The notes under the pieces were generated by a model that saw nothing but the letters and a program-made list of their open reading frames with translations, ran no database searches and had not been told where the DNA came from. This document shows, piece by piece, positions 37,997 through 47,270 of a DNA stretch of 64,000 bases. The first letter of the stretch is position 1; the number at the start of each line of letters is the position of its first letter. Position numbers and translations under genes: made by a program. This DNA is from Mycobacterium shigaense (GTDB taxonomy: Bacteria; Actinomycetota; Actinomycetes; Mycobacteriales; Mycobacteriaceae): positions 2,480,001 to 2,544,000 of the forward strand of contig NZ_AP018164.1 of assembly GCF_002356315.1 (NCBI RefSeq), written 5' to 3'.

Positions 37997-40990
37997 GTGG
38001 ACGTCAACTTTTCGCTGATCACGCGACCGGTCGAGCGACTGGTGGCAACGGCGCAAAACGGGCTGGAAGTAATACGCCTGGGCGGTTTGGAAACCGGAAG
38101 CGTTCCCTCGCCGTCCCAGATTGTCGAGAGCGTACCGATGTACAAGCTCCGACGGTACTTTCCGCCCGCCAGCCGTCCCGGCCAGAAGCCGGTGGGCCCA
38201 CCGGTGCTGATGGTGCACCCGATGATGATGTCGGCGGACATGTGGGACGTCACCCGCGACGAGGGCGCGGTCGGCATCCTGCACTCCCACGGGTTGGATC
38301 CCTGGGTCATTGACTTCGGATCGCCCGACAAGATGGAGGGCGGCATGCGCCGCAACCTCGCCGACCACATCGTCGCGCTCAGCCAGGCCATTGACACCGT
38401 GCGGGACACCACCGGCAGCGACGTGCACCTGGTCGGCTACTCGCAGGGCGGAATGTTCTGCTACCAGGCCGCCGCGTATCGGCGCTCGAAGAACCTCGCC
38501 AGCATCGTGACTTTCGGTTCGCCCGTCGACACGCTGGCCGCCTTGCCCATGGGCATACCCGCGAACTTCGCGGCGCCGGCCGCCAACTTCATGGCCGACC
38601 ACGTTTTCAGCCGGCTGGCGATCCCGGGCTGGTTGGCGCGTGCCGGTTTTCAGATGTTGGATCCGCTCAAGACGGCCAAGGCCCGGGTCGACTTCGTACG
38701 TCAGCTCCATGACCGCCAGGCGCTGCTGCCCCGCGAGCAGCAGCGCAGATTCCTCGAGTCCGAGGGCTGGATCGCGTGGTCGGGCCCTGCCATATCGGAG
38801 TTGCTCAAGCAGTTCATCGCGCACAATCGGATGATGACCGGTGGCTTCGCCGTCAACGGCCAGATGGTGACGCTGACCGATATCACCTGCCCGGTCCTTG
38901 CCTTCGTCGGCGAAGTCGACGACATCGGCCAGCCGGCGTCGGTGCGCGGCATCCGGCGCGCCGCACCGGACGCCGAGGTCTACGAATCTCGAATCAGGAC
39001 AGGGCATTTCGGCCTTGTTGTGGGATCCAAAGCGGCGGAACACGGTTGGCCCACCGTCGCCGCGTGGGTGCAGTGGCTCACCACCGGCGGGGACAAGCCG
39101 GCCGGCATCGACCTGATGGCCGACCAGCCGGTCGAGCACACCGACAGCGGTGTCGCCCTGAGTTCGCGGCTCGTGCACGGCATCGGCGAGGTCTCCGAGA
39201 CGGCGCTGGGATTGGCGCGCGGTGCGGCCGACGCCGTCGTGGCGGCCAACAAGTCAATGCGGACCATGGCCGTGGAGACCGTGCGCACCCTGCCGCGGCT
39301 GGCCCGGCTGGGCCAGATCAACGACCACACCCGAATCTCGCTGGGCCGCATCATCAGCGAGCAGGCGAGCAACGCCCCGCGGGGCGAATTCCTACTTTTT
39401 GACGGCCGGGTGCACACCTACGAGGCGGTCGACCGGCGCATCAACAACGTCGTGCGCGGCCTGATCGAGGTCGGGGTGCGCCAGGGTGACCGGGTCGGCG
39501 TACTGATGGAGACGCGGCCCAGCGCCCTGGTCGCGATCGCTGCGTTGTCGAGGCTGGGTGCGGTCGCCGTGGTAATGCGACCGGACGCCGACCTGGCCGC
39601 GTCGGTCCGGCTCGGGGGAGTGACCGAGGTCCTCACCGATCCCACCCACCTCGACGCCGCGCGTGAATGGGGCGGTCAGGTGCTGGTGTTGGGCGGCGGC
39701 GAAACCCGCGACCTGCACCTGCCCAAGGGTGGCCTGGACCACCAGGTCATCGACATGGAGCAGATCGATCCCGACGCCGTCCAGCTGCCGGCGTGGTACC
39801 GGCCCAACCCGGGTCTGGCCCGGGATCTGGCGTTCATCGCGTTCAGCGCGGTGGGTGGCGAACTGGTCGCCAAGCAGATCACCAATTACCGGTGGGCGGT
39901 GTCGGCACTCGGAACCGCGTCCGCGGCCGGCCTGGACCGCCGTGACACCGTGTACTGCCTCACGCCGCTGCACCACGAGTCCGCCCTGCTGGTCAGCCTG
40001 GGTGGCGCGGTCGTCGGCGGCACCCGCATCGCCCTGTCCCGCGGCCTGCGGCCGGACCGTTTCGTCCAGGAGGTACGGCAGTACGGCGTCACGGTGGTGT
40101 CCTATACCTGGGCAATGCTGCGCGAGGTCGTCGACGATCCGGCGTTCGTGCTGCACGGGAATCATCCGGTGCGGTTGTTCATCGGATCGGGCATGCCAAC
40201 GGGCCTGTGGGGCCGGGTCGTCGACGCGTTTGCGCCCGCTCACGTCGTCGAGTTCTTCGCCACGACGGACGGGCAGGCGGTGCTGGCCAACGTGTCGGGC
40301 GCCAAGATCGCCAGCAAGGGCCGCCCGCTGCCCGGCGCCGGCCGCGTCGAGCTGGGCGCCTACGATACGGAAAACGACCTGATCCTGGAGGACGAACGGG
40401 GCTTCGTACAGGTCGCCGGTGTCAACGAGGTCGGGATGCTGCTCGCCGCCTCGAACGGACCGATCGATCCGACCGCGCAGGTCAAGCGCGGGGTGTTCCG
40501 GGCCGGCGACACGTGGATCTCCTCGGACTATCTATTCCGTCGGGACGAGGACGGCGACTACTGGTTGATGGGCCGGCGCGGGTCGGTGATCCGCACCGCG
40601 CGCGGGCTCGTCTACGCCGAGCCGGTCACCGACGCGCTGGGGCTGATCAACGGCGTCGACCTCGCGGTGACCTACAACGTGCCGTTCGGCAATCTGGAAG
40701 TGGCGGTCTCGGCCGTGACTTTGCTGCCCGGCGCGAGTATCACCGCGGCGGATCTGACCGAGGCCGTCGCCACGATGCCCGTCGGGCTGGGGCCCGACAT
40801 CGTGCAGGTCTGTCCGGAGATGGCGCTCAGTGCCACGTATCGGCCGACCGTCAGCGCGCTGCGGGCGGCCGGGCTCCCGAAGGCCAAGCGGCAAGCCTGG
40901 TATTTCGACACCGCCGGCGAGCAGTTCCGGCGGTTGACCCCGGCGGTCCGGGCGGAGCTGAGCGAGCAGTATCGGGGCAACGATGCTTGA
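37997..40990 (+). CDS. Fused alpha/beta hydrolase and acyl-CoA synthetase-like protein (Rv1683-like)
   Basis: 997 residues. The N-terminal third is a PhaC/lipase-type alpha/beta hydrolase with nucleophile Ser149 in GYSQGG; the C-terminal two thirds is an AMP-binding (acyl-CoA synthetase-like) domain from about residue 450. The usual Ser/Thr/Gly-rich P-loop of that family is weak here (AFSAVGGELVAKQI), so ligase activity is uncertain. M. tuberculosis Rv1683 (about 999 residues, annotated as a bifunctional long-chain acyl-CoA synthase and lipase) has the same layout and neighbours. GTG start after GGGGAG. The next gene overlaps by eight bases. Confidence 0.9.
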   Translation: MDVNFSLITRPVERLVATAQNGLEVIRLGGLETGSVPSPSQIVESVPMYKLRRYFPPASRPGQKPVGPPVLMVHPMMMSADMWDVTRDEGAVGILHSHGLDPWVIDFGSPDKMEGGMRRNLADHIVALSQAIDTVRDTTGSDVHLVGYSQGGMFCYQAAAYRRSKNLASIVTFGSPVDTLAALPMGIPANFAAPAANFMADHVFSRLAIPGWLARAGFQMLDPLKTAKARVDFVRQLHDRQALLPREQQRRFLESEGWIAWSGPAISELLKQFIAHNRMMTGGFAVNGQMVTLTDITCPVLAFVGEVDDIGQPASVRGIRRAAPDAEVYESRIRTGHFGLVVGSKAAEHGWPTVAAWVQWLTTGGDKPAGIDLMADQPVEHTDSGVALSSRLVHGIGEVSETALGLARGAADAVVAANKSMRTMAVETVRTLPRLARLGQINDHTRISLGRIISEQASNAPRGEFLLFDGRVHTYEAVDRRINNVVRGLIEVGVRQGDRVGVLMETRPSALVAIAALSRLGAVAVVMRPDADLAASVRLGGVTEVLTDPTHLDAAREWGGQVLVLGGGETRDLHLPKGGLDHQVIDMEQIDPDAVQLPAWYRPNPGLARDLAFIAFSAVGGELVAKQITNYRWAVSALGTASAAGLDRRDTVYCLTPLHHESALLVSLGGAVVGGTRIALSRGLRPDRFVQEVRQYGVTVVSYTWAMLREVVDDPAFVLHGNHPVRLFIGSGMPTGLWGRVVDAFAPAHVVEFFATTDGQAVLANVSGAKIASKGRPLPGAGRVELGAYDTENDLILEDERGFVQVAGVNEVGMLLAASNGPIDPTAQVKRGVFRAGDTWISSDYLFRRDEDGDYWLMGRRGSVIRTARGLVYAEPVTDALGLINGVDLAVTYNVPFGNLEVAVSAVTLLPGASITAADLTEAVATMPVGLGPDIVQVCPEMALSATYRPTVSALRAAGLPKAKRQAWYFDTAGEQFRRLTPAVRAELSEQYRGNDA

Positions 40991-41210
40991 CGAGGCCCTG
41001 CTGAAGATCCTGGTCTGCCCGGCTGACCGGGGTCCGCTGCTACTGGTCTCTCAGGAAGGCGGGGGCGAGCTGCTGTACAACCCGCGGCTGCGGCGCGCCT
41101 ACCGCATCGAGGACGGCATCCCGGTGCTACTGGTCGACGAGGCCCGCGACGTTGGCGACGACGAGCACGCCTGGCTCACGGAGCGAGGCCGTCCGGCAGC
41201 TCCCCGGTGA
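40983..41210 (+). CDS. Small Trm112-like zinc-ribbon-type protein (Rv1684-like)
   Basis: 75 residues beginning LLKILVCPADRGPL and containing AYRIEDGIPVLL, the pattern of the Trm112/UPF0434 family. The family usually has more Cys residues; only one (Cys12) is seen here, so zinc binding is doubtful. It overlaps the end of the fusion gene by eight bases and runs 35 bases into the convergent TetR gene. Function unknown; possibly a methyltransferase partner. Confidence 0.85.
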   Translation: MLDEALLKILVCPADRGPLLLVSQEGGGELLYNPRLRRAYRIEDGIPVLLVDEARDVGDDEHAWLTERGRPAAPR

Positions 41211-41802
41211 GGTAACGCTGCAGGTTCGGCGCGATGGTCTGGGCGACCTGCTCGGCCGGAAGCGACGCGAAGGGCTCCAGTTTCAGGATGTGGCGGGCCA
41301 GCAGCACGCCCACCAGTTGCGATGCGACGAACTGGACGCGGACGATGCCGCTTCCGGGTGGATTGTCTACGCGGGAACCAACCTGCACACCGATCACGTC
41401 TTTGATGAATGTGCTGAAGAGGTTGACTTCGGTGCCGGCCAGGACCGACCGCAGCGTGGCGATGAACGCCGTGCCGATCTCGGAGTCCCACAGCGGCAAC
41501 AACATCGACGGTATCCGGTGCCCGAGTTCCTCGATGGGCGCCTCACGCAACGGGCCGATGATGTCCATCGGGTCGATCGGAATGTGCACGGCCGCGGCGA
41601 ACAGCTTTTCCTTGGTGCCGAAGTAGTGATGCACCAACGCCGAATCTACACCGGCCGCCGTGGCCACTGCGCGTATCGATGTGTTACCAATGCCATTGCG
41701 CGCGAACAGCTCTCGCGCGCTCGCCAAAATTCGGTCACGGGTGTCGGAGCTGCCGGCCGGTCGTCCGGGCCGGCGCTTTCGCCCCGCGTTGGTTGTCGTC
41801 AT
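41176..41802 (-). CDS. TetR-family transcriptional regulator (Rv1685c-like)
   Basis: 208 residues. A basic N-terminus (RKRRPGRPAG) leads into a helix-turn-helix (TSIRAVATAAGVDSALVHHYF), the standard TetR DNA-binding domain, and a helical ligand domain. The start MTTTNAGRKRR was chosen because GGGGG lies upstream and because the longer in-frame start at 41850 would be encoded by an intergenic tandem repeat. The two ABC transporter genes lie behind it on the same strand, so it probably represses them. Confidence 0.9.
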   Translation of the reverse strand: MTTTNAGRKRRPGRPAGSSDTRDRILASARELFARNGIGNTSIRAVATAAGVDSALVHHYFGTKEKLFAAAVHIPIDPMDIIGPLREAPIEELGHRIPSMLLPLWDSEIGTAFIATLRSVLAGTEVNLFSTFIKDVIGVQVGSRVDNPPGSGIVRVQFVASQLVGVLLARHILKLEPFASLPAEQVAQTIAPNLQRYLTGELPDGLAP

Positions 41803-41820
41803 GCTAGGACCCCCTGTGGC

Positions 41821-41969
41821 GATCCGCTTCGCCGCGCTTGTGATCGCCACGCTAGAACTCCCCGTGGCGATCCGCTGCGCCCGGCTGCGCCGCGCTTGTG
41901 ATCGCCACGCTAGAACTCCCCGTGTCGATCCGCTGCGCCCGGCTGCGCCGCGCTTGCGATCGCCACTAG
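41821..41969. repeat. Tandem intergenic repeat, about 58-bp unit, 2.5 copies
   Basis: Units begin GATCCGCT: 41821-41868 (48 bases, lacking about 10), 41869-41926 (58 bases) and 41927-41969 (partial). Each contains CGCCGCGCTTGTGATCGCCA or a one-base variant, and the full units continue CGCTAGAACTCCCCGTG. The array separates the TetR gene from the permease gene and may affect coupling between them. Confidence 0.85.
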
Positions 41970-42781
41970 GCGGTCCGGCGCCGCAGTGTCGCCGCAGCCA
42001 GGCACAGCGCTGCGAAGGCAGAACCGGCCACGACGACGATGTCGCGCGCCGCGACCCCGGTCAGTTCGGCGTGCGAGTTGACCTGTTGCAGGGCCTCCAG
42101 CGCGTAGCTGGCCGGCATGACATTGCTGATCCATTGCAACCAGTCTGGCATCAGCGGGCGAGGCACGATGATGCCGGCCAGCAGCAGTTGCGGCACCATC
42201 ACCAGTGGGATGAATTGCACGGCCTGAAACTCGGTGCGGGCGAACGCACTACACAGCAGACCCAAACCGACGCCCAGCACCGCGTTGGCGATCGCGATCA
42301 CGAAGACCCACACCCAATTGCCTTTGGTGTCGAAGCCGAGGAACCAGAACGACACGGTGCATGCCACCGTCGCCTGTGCCGCCGCGGCGACCGAGAAGGC
42401 GGTGCCGTAGGCGATCAACAGGTCCAGCCGGCGCAGGGGAGTGGTCAGAATGCGCTCCAGCGTCCCCGAGGCGCGTTCCCGTTGCATGGTGATCGCCGTG
42501 ATGATGAACATCACGAACAGCGGGAACAGGCCCAGCAGTATCAGGCAGGCGTTGTTGAACGGCGACGGCGTGCCCGGCAGGTGCCGGGCATTGTGAAACA
42601 TGCAGTACATCAACAGGATCACCAGAACGGGCACCGCGAGGATCATCGCGACGCTGCGGTGATCCGCGGCGAGCTGGCGCAGGATCCGCGCCGTCGTGGC
42701 GGAATAGCCCCGCAGCCCTAGCCGGCTTTGCGCATGCTTCGCTTGATGATGGACAGAAACGCGTCCTCCAGTGACGTGCAT
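41966..42781 (-). CDS. ABC-2 type transporter permease (Rv1686c-like)
   Basis: About six membrane helices in up to 271 residues, with the ABC-2 exporter motif region QRERASGTLERILTTPLRR. Start is uncertain. The only ATG that keeps the family-like N-terminus TARILRQLAADHRS is at 42781, which overlaps the ATPase gene by 64 bases. The next Met (42646) gives 226 residues, the length I recall for Rv1686c, but trims conserved residues. It pairs with the ATPase just upstream to form a drug- or lipid-type exporter. Confidence 0.85.
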   Translation of the reverse strand: MHVTGGRVSVHHQAKHAQSRLGLRGYSATTARILRQLAADHRSVAMILAVPVLVILLMYCMFHNARHLPGTPSPFNNACLILLGLFPLFVMFIITAITMQRERASGTLERILTTPLRRLDLLIAYGTAFSVAAAAQATVACTVSFWFLGFDTKGNWVWVFVIAIANAVLGVGLGLLCSAFARTEFQAVQFIPLVMVPQLLLAGIIVPRPLMPDWLQWISNVMPASYALEALQQVNSHAELTGVAARDIVVVAGSAFAALCLAAATLRRRTA

Positions 42782-43479
42782 CCGGTGTCCTCTCGTAGCT
42801 GGGTCGGCGTGGTGTGGGCGACCAGGCTTCCGTCGCGCATCAGCAGCAGGTCACCGCAGTGGTCGGCTTCGTCCATCACATGGCTGGAGACCAGCAGGGT
42901 GGTCCCGGCGCGCGCGAGATCGGCGAACTGTTCCCACAGGTCGGCCCGCAGCACGGGGTCCAGGCCGACCGTGGGCTCGTCGAGAATCAGCAGGTCCGGC
43001 TGGCAGACCAACGCGCAGGCCAGCGAGACCCTGGTGCGCTGCCCACCGGAGAGATTGGCGCAGAACGCCGTTCGATGGTCGGCGAGCCCGACGCGGTCGA
43101 CGGCGGCGTCGGCGGCCCGGCTGTCGAATCCGTACAGGGCCGCGAAATAGCGGACATTGTCGATGACTCGCAGGTCGTTGTAGATGGTCGGGTCTTGCGG
43201 CAGGTAGCCGACGCGGCGGCGCAGTTCGGCGCAGCCGGCGGGTTCGCCGAGCACCCTGACCTCGCCCGACGTCACGATCTGCGTGCCGACGATGCAGCGG
43301 ATCAGGGTGGTCTTGCCGCAGCCGGACGGCCCGAGCAAACCGGTGATGCTGCCGCGCCCTATCTGCACCGAAAAGTCATGCAGTGCTGGGTGTTTGCCGC
43401 GGATGACACGCAATCGCTCGATGCTGATCGCCGGCTCGGCGCGGTCGGATCCTAATTCATCATGAGATGAAATCATCAT
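42718..43479 (-). CDS. ABC transporter ATP-binding protein (Rv1687c-like)
   Basis: 253 residues from the chosen ATG. Walker A GPSGCGKTT, signature LSGGQRTRVSL, Walker B LLILDEPTVGLDP and the switch His in VSSHVMDEAD are all present. It energises the ABC-2 permease downstream. The start at 43479 is proposed because a promoter-like TTGACA/TATTCA pair ends a few bases before it, giving a leaderless or near-leaderless mRNA; a longer frame reaches 43527. Two palindromes span the start. Confidence 0.9.
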   Translation of the reverse strand: MMISSHDELGSDRAEPAISIERLRVIRGKHPALHDFSVQIGRGSITGLLGPSGCGKTTLIRCIVGTQIVTSGEVRVLGEPAGCAELRRRVGYLPQDPTIYNDLRVIDNVRYFAALYGFDSRAADAAVDRVGLADHRTAFCANLSGGQRTRVSLACALVCQPDLLILDEPTVGLDPVLRADLWEQFADLARAGTTLLVSSHVMDEADHCGDLLLMRDGSLVAHTTPTQLREDTGCTSLEDAFLSIIKRSMRKAG

Positions 43480-43514
43480 ATGATGAATATCCGTCCGCAG
43501 CGCGGAGCTGTCAA
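43456..43514 (-). promoter_or_regulatory. Promoter and paired palindromic operator of the TetR-ABC genes
   Basis: Palindromes TTCATC-ATGA-GATGAA (43456-43471) and TCATCATATGATGA (43473-43486, perfect) sit side by side. On the minus strand TTGACA (43509-43514) and TATTCA (43484-43489) are 19 bases apart; the second palindrome covers the -10 and the start codon. This layout suits repression by the TetR protein encoded in the same operon. Confidence 0.5.
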
Positions 43515-43631
43515 GAGGGCGCTGCAACCACTTGCGGCTCTGCCGGGGCGATATCGCACCCCAAACCGACCCGATGCTCAGGTCATCGTTCGGACGCGAC
43601 CTCGGTGATCACGGGCGCGCGGCCCGCACCT

Positions 43632-44900
43632 TCAGCCCGTCGAACCGGGGCGGTGCAACGGCAGATGGCCGTGCACGCCTTCGGCGTAGGCGCTTTCGGC
43701 GTGCTGCGTGAAGTCGACGCCGGTGGTCTCGTCCTCGGCGCTGAGGCGGAAACCCATCACCCGCTCGATCGCCTTGGCCAGGACGAAGGTCACCGCGAAC
43801 GCATACACCGCGACGACGACGATCGCGAGCGCCTGCTTGCCGAGCTGGGCGAAGCCGCCGCCGTAGAACAATCCCTGCGGGCCCGCCGTCATGACCGCCG
43901 TCGCGAACAGCCCGATCAGCGACACCCCGACCACGCCGCCGACGAAGTGCACACCGACCACGTCAAGTGAATCATCATAGTTGAAGCGCAATTTCGCGGT
44001 CACCGCGAACGCGCACACGACGCCCGCCGCGAGGCCGACCGCCGTCGCGCCGAGTGTGTTCACGGTTCCGCAGGACGGGGTGATGGCGACTAGGCCGGCG
44101 ACCACACCGGAGGCCGCCCCGAACGTCGTCGGCCTGCCGTCGCGAATCTGCTCGACCGTCAGCCAGCCCAGCATGCCCAGGCTGCCGGCCACGAGCGTGT
44201 TGAGGAAAATGGCCGCGGCGGTTCCGTTGGCCGCCAACGCGGAACCGGCGTTGAAGCCGAACCAGCCGAACCACAGCAGCCCGACACCGACGAACAGCAG
44301 CGGTAGGTTGTGCGGGCGCATCGCGTCTTTCTTGAAGCCGATGCGGGGCCCGAGCGCCAGCGCCAGCGCCAAAGCCGAGGACCCGGAGACGATCTCGACG
44401 ACCAGGCCTCCCGCGTAGTCGAGCACACCCATCTTGTTCAGCCAGCCGCCGGGACCCCATACCCAATGCGCGACAACCGAATACACGAAGATCGCCCATA
44501 TCGGGACGAACACCATCCAGGCGGCGAACTTAGCGCGGTCGGCGATTGCGCCACTCACCAGCGCCGCGGTGATGATCGCGAAAGTCAATTGGAATGTGGC
44601 GTAGAGGAGTTCGGGAACGGTGCCGTGTGCGGTGTCGGGCGTGATGCCCAGCATCCCGATATGCCCGAGGCCACCGATGAATCCGCCCGCGCCGCCCTGG
44701 GAGAACGCCAGCGTGTACCCGACCAGCAACCACGCGACAGTGACCAGCGGGATGGAGACGAAGCTCATCATGATCATGTTGAGCACCCCGGTGGTGCGCA
44801 CCATGCCGCCGTAGAAGATCGCCAGTCCGGGCGTCATCAGCAGGACCAGGGCGGTGCTGGCCAGCAGCCACGCGGTGGCGGCGGGGTCGATTGCATGCAT
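43632..44900 (-). CDS. amt: Ammonium transporter Amt
   Basis: 422 residues with about eleven membrane helices. Amt landmarks: FYGGMVR near the start, the twin pore histidines in [11 protein letters not shown] and VGVHFVGG, and DYAGG before the sixth helix. The start MHAIDPAAT has GAAGGAG nine bases upstream, better than a longer frame to 44942. No glnK or glnD gene is adjacent. I do not recall an amt gene at this position in M. tuberculosis, where amt lies elsewhere, so this is a lineage-specific insertion or a loss in that species. Divergent from mpg. Confidence 0.92.
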   Translation of the reverse strand: MHAIDPAATAWLLASTALVLLMTPGLAIFYGGMVRTTGVLNMIMMSFVSIPLVTVAWLLVGYTLAFSQGGAGGFIGGLGHIGMLGITPDTAHGTVPELLYATFQLTFAIITAALVSGAIADRAKFAAWMVFVPIWAIFVYSVVAHWVWGPGGWLNKMGVLDYAGGLVVEIVSGSSALALALALGPRIGFKKDAMRPHNLPLLFVGVGLLWFGWFGFNAGSALAANGTAAAIFLNTLVAGSLGMLGWLTVEQIRDGRPTTFGAASGVVAGLVAITPSCGTVNTLGATAVGLAAGVVCAFAVTAKLRFNYDDSLDVVGVHFVGGVVGVSLIGLFATAVMTAGPQGLFYGGGFAQLGKQALAIVVVAVYAFAVTFVLAKAIERVMGFRLSAEDETTGVDFTQHAESAYAEGVHGHLPLHRPGSTG

Positions 44901-44968
44901 CGTGTTGGGCTCCTTCGCCAAAGGCAACCGGGATATTGCCATGTTCGTGCTGCCGGTACGTTCGGTGG

Positions 44969-45616
44969 GTGCGATCCGGTCGAAGCGCTGCCGTCGGCGG
45001 GTTGACAGTCGACCCGGTCGCGGCCGCCCATCGTCTGCTCGGCGCCACGCTCACCGGACGGGACGTGCGTGCCGTCGTCGTCGAGGTGGAGGCCTACGGC
45101 GGGGTTCCCGACGGTCCCTGGCCGGACGCGGCGGCCCACTCATATCGCGGCCCCAGCGCCCGCAACACGGTGATGTTCGGGCCCCCCGGCCGCCTGTACA
45201 CCTACCGCAGCCACGGCATCCACGTCTGCGCCAACGTGTCGTGCGGTCCCGACGGCACGGCCGCCGCCGTGTTGCTACGAGCCGCCGCGATCGAGGAGGG
45301 CCTCGACGTCGCCCAGGCCCGGCGCGGGGCTGCGGTGCGGGGCGTGGCGCTGGCCCGCGGTCCCGGAAATCTGTGCTCCGCACTGGGAATCACCATGTTT
45401 GACAACGGAATTGACTTGTTCGACTCGAGCAGCCCGGTGCGGCTGACGCTCCACGACGCCGACGCCGACGCCGACGCCGACGGCGCGGTCGCGGGCCCCC
45501 GGGTGGGCGTCAGCAGGGCCGCCGACCGACCGTGGCGGTTATGGCTGACGGGCCGCCCGGAGGTCTCCGCGTATCGGCGAAGTCCTCGGGCGCCTGCGCC
45601 CGGCGCCAGCGACTAG
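44969..45616 (+). CDS. mpg: 3-methyladenine DNA glycosylase (Mpg/AAG family)
   Basis: 215 residues from GTG; family signatures ETEAY-like [35 protein letters not shown] and [13 protein letters not shown] are visible. It removes alkylated purines from DNA. Start is uncertain: TTG at 45002 also fits. Near the C-terminus a (GACGCC)4 run at 45455-45478 encodes alternating Asp-Ala, an apparent simple-repeat expansion in a surface loop. The position between the ABC genes and tyrS matches Rv1688. Confidence 0.9.
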   Translation: MRSGRSAAVGGLTVDPVAAAHRLLGATLTGRDVRAVVVEVEAYGGVPDGPWPDAAAHSYRGPSARNTVMFGPPGRLYTYRSHGIHVCANVSCGPDGTAAAVLLRAAAIEEGLDVAQARRGAAVRGVALARGPGNLCSALGITMFDNGIDLFDSSSPVRLTLHDADADADADGAVAGPRVGVSRAADRPWRLWLTGRPEVSAYRRSPRAPAPGASD

Positions 45617-45691
45617 CCGAACGGCGAATTGGCGGGCTCGGCTGCCCCCGAGCCGCACGACAAGTCGACGCTGGCCGGTTCGGACAGCGAC

Positions 45692-45697
45692 TAGAGT
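45692..45697 (+). promoter_or_regulatory. -10 element for a leaderless tyrS transcript
   Basis: TAGAGT ends eight bases before the tyrS ATG, the spacing expected when transcription starts at the A of ATG. There is no Shine-Dalgarno sequence, which fits leaderless translation, common in mycobacteria. Confidence 0.45.
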
Positions 45698-45705
45698 CTT
45701 GCGGG

Positions 45706-46977
45706 ATGTCTTCTGGGATCCTCGACGAGCTGAACTGGCGAGGGCTGATCGCGCAGTCCACCGACCTCGACGCGCTGGCCGCCGAGACGCAGCGCGGGCC
45801 GCTGACGGTGTACGCCGGCTTCGACCCGACCGCGTCGAGCCTGCACGCCGGACACCTGGTGCCGCTGCTGGCGCTGCGGCGCTTCCAACGCGCCGGCCAT
45901 CGCCCGATCGTGCTCGCCGGTGGTGCCACCGGCATGATCGGCGATCCCCGCGACGTCGGCGAGCGGACCCTGAACGAGGCGGACACCGTCGCCGATTGGA
46001 CCGAGCGGATCCGCGGCCAGCTGGAGCGGTTCGTCGACTTCGACGACTCGCCGACCGGCGCGATCGTCGAGAACAACCTCGAGTGGACCGGCGCCATGTC
46101 GGCGATCGAATTCCTGCGCGACGTCGGCAAGCATTTTTCGGTCAACGTGATGCTCGACCGCGACACCGTGCGGCGGCGCCTGGACGGCGACGGGATCTCC
46201 TACACCGAATTCAGCTATATGCTGCTGCAGGCCAACGACTTCGTCGAACTGCACCAGCGCCACGGCTGCACGCTGCAGATCGGCGGGTCGGACCAGTGGG
46301 GCAACATCATCGCCGGTGTCCGTCTGGTCCGCCAGAAGCACGGCGCGTCGGTGCATGCGCTGACCGTGCCGCTGGTGACCGCGGCCGACGGCACCAAGTT
46401 CGGCAAGTCCACCGGCGGCGGCAGTCTGTGGCTGGACCCCCAGCTGACCAGCCCCTACGCCTGGTATCAGTACTTCGTCAACACCGCCGACGCCGACGTG
46501 ATCCGCTACCTGCGGTGGTTCACCTTCCTGCCGGCCGAGGAGCTGGCCGAGCTGGAGCGGGCCACCGCGGAGCGCCCGCAACGGCGCGCGGCGCAGCGCC
46601 GGCTGGCGACCGAGCTCACCGTCCTGGTGCACGGCGAGGCGGCGACCGAGGCCGTCGAACACGCCAGCCGGGCGCTGTTCGGACAGGGCGAACTGGACCG
46701 CCTGGACGAGGCGACCCTGGCCGCCGCGCTGCGCGAGGCGTCGGTCGCCGCGTTCAAACCCGGCGACACCATCGTCGACGTGCTCGTGGCCAGCGGCCTG
46801 GCGGCCAGCAAGGGGGCCGCGCGCCGGACGATCGGCGAAGGCGGTGTTTCGGTCAACAATGTTCGGGTCGACAGCGACGAATGGGCCCCGCAGGCCTCGG
46901 ATTTCCTCTACGGTCGCTGGCTGGTACTGCGCCGCGGCAAGCGCAACATCGCCGGCATTGAGAAGGCGGACGGGTAG
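45706..46977 (+). CDS. tyrS: Tyrosyl-tRNA synthetase
   Basis: 424 residues, the same length as recalled for M. tuberculosis TyrS. The class I signature HAGH is at 47-50 and KFGKS at 231-235; an S4 RNA-binding domain closes the protein ([16 protein letters not shown]). Charges tRNA-Tyr. The ATG start [11 protein letters not shown] follows a promoter-like TAGAGT; a longer in-frame extension upstream lacks family similarity. Confidence 0.97.
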   Translation: MSSGILDELNWRGLIAQSTDLDALAAETQRGPLTVYAGFDPTASSLHAGHLVPLLALRRFQRAGHRPIVLAGGATGMIGDPRDVGERTLNEADTVADWTERIRGQLERFVDFDDSPTGAIVENNLEWTGAMSAIEFLRDVGKHFSVNVMLDRDTVRRRLDGDGISYTEFSYMLLQANDFVELHQRHGCTLQIGGSDQWGNIIAGVRLVRQKHGASVHALTVPLVTAADGTKFGKSTGGGSLWLDPQLTSPYAWYQYFVNTADADVIRYLRWFTFLPAEELAELERATAERPQRRAAQRRLATELTVLVHGEAATEAVEHASRALFGQGELDRLDEATLAAALREASVAAFKPGDTIVDVLVASGLAASKGAARRTIGEGGVSVNNVRVDSDEWAPQASDFLYGRWLVLRRGKRNIAGIEKADG

Positions 46978-46984
46978 GGGGTCC

Positions 46985-47063
46985 CAGCGGGGATCCCGTC
47001 TCGGACGGAGAAGCCGAACTCGAGGAGGGGGGACTCGAGGGAGAAGTGACGAGATCCCCGCTG
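46985..47063. terminator. Large inverted repeat after tyrS
   Basis: CAGCGGGGATCCCGTC (46985-47000) pairs with GACGAGATCCCCGCTG (47048-47063) at 15 of 16 positions across a 47-base loop that holds CTCGAGGAGGGGGGACTCGAG-like sequence. It starts eight bases behind the tyrS stop. It may act as a terminator or mRNA-stabilising stem; no T-run follows. Confidence 0.4.
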
Positions 47064-47270
47064 CAACAACAAGTTTCCGGTAGTTGGGGTGCCGCGCTAT
47101 CCCACGAACGGCGGAATCGCCGGAGGAAATCCGTTGTCCCCCAATCGGCGGACGCTCCGGTGCGGGAAAAGCCAAGCCGGGCATGGTGCACCAGATCCCA
47201 TGCATGTAGTTCGAGCAAAACGCGTTGCTGCGCAAACGGTGATCTGTTCGTGTTGCCAACGTGACCAACA
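47064..47270. other. Short gene-free gap before the DUF732 gene
   Basis: Between the tyrS inverted repeat and the DUF732 start I see no frame with motifs or ribosome site. It presumably carries the promoter of the DUF732 gene. Confidence 0.5.

Noticed and set aside
45532..45705. 58-codon N-terminal extension of TyrS
   Set aside because: The extension has no synthetase similarity and would start upstream of the likely promoter; 424 residues matches the family.
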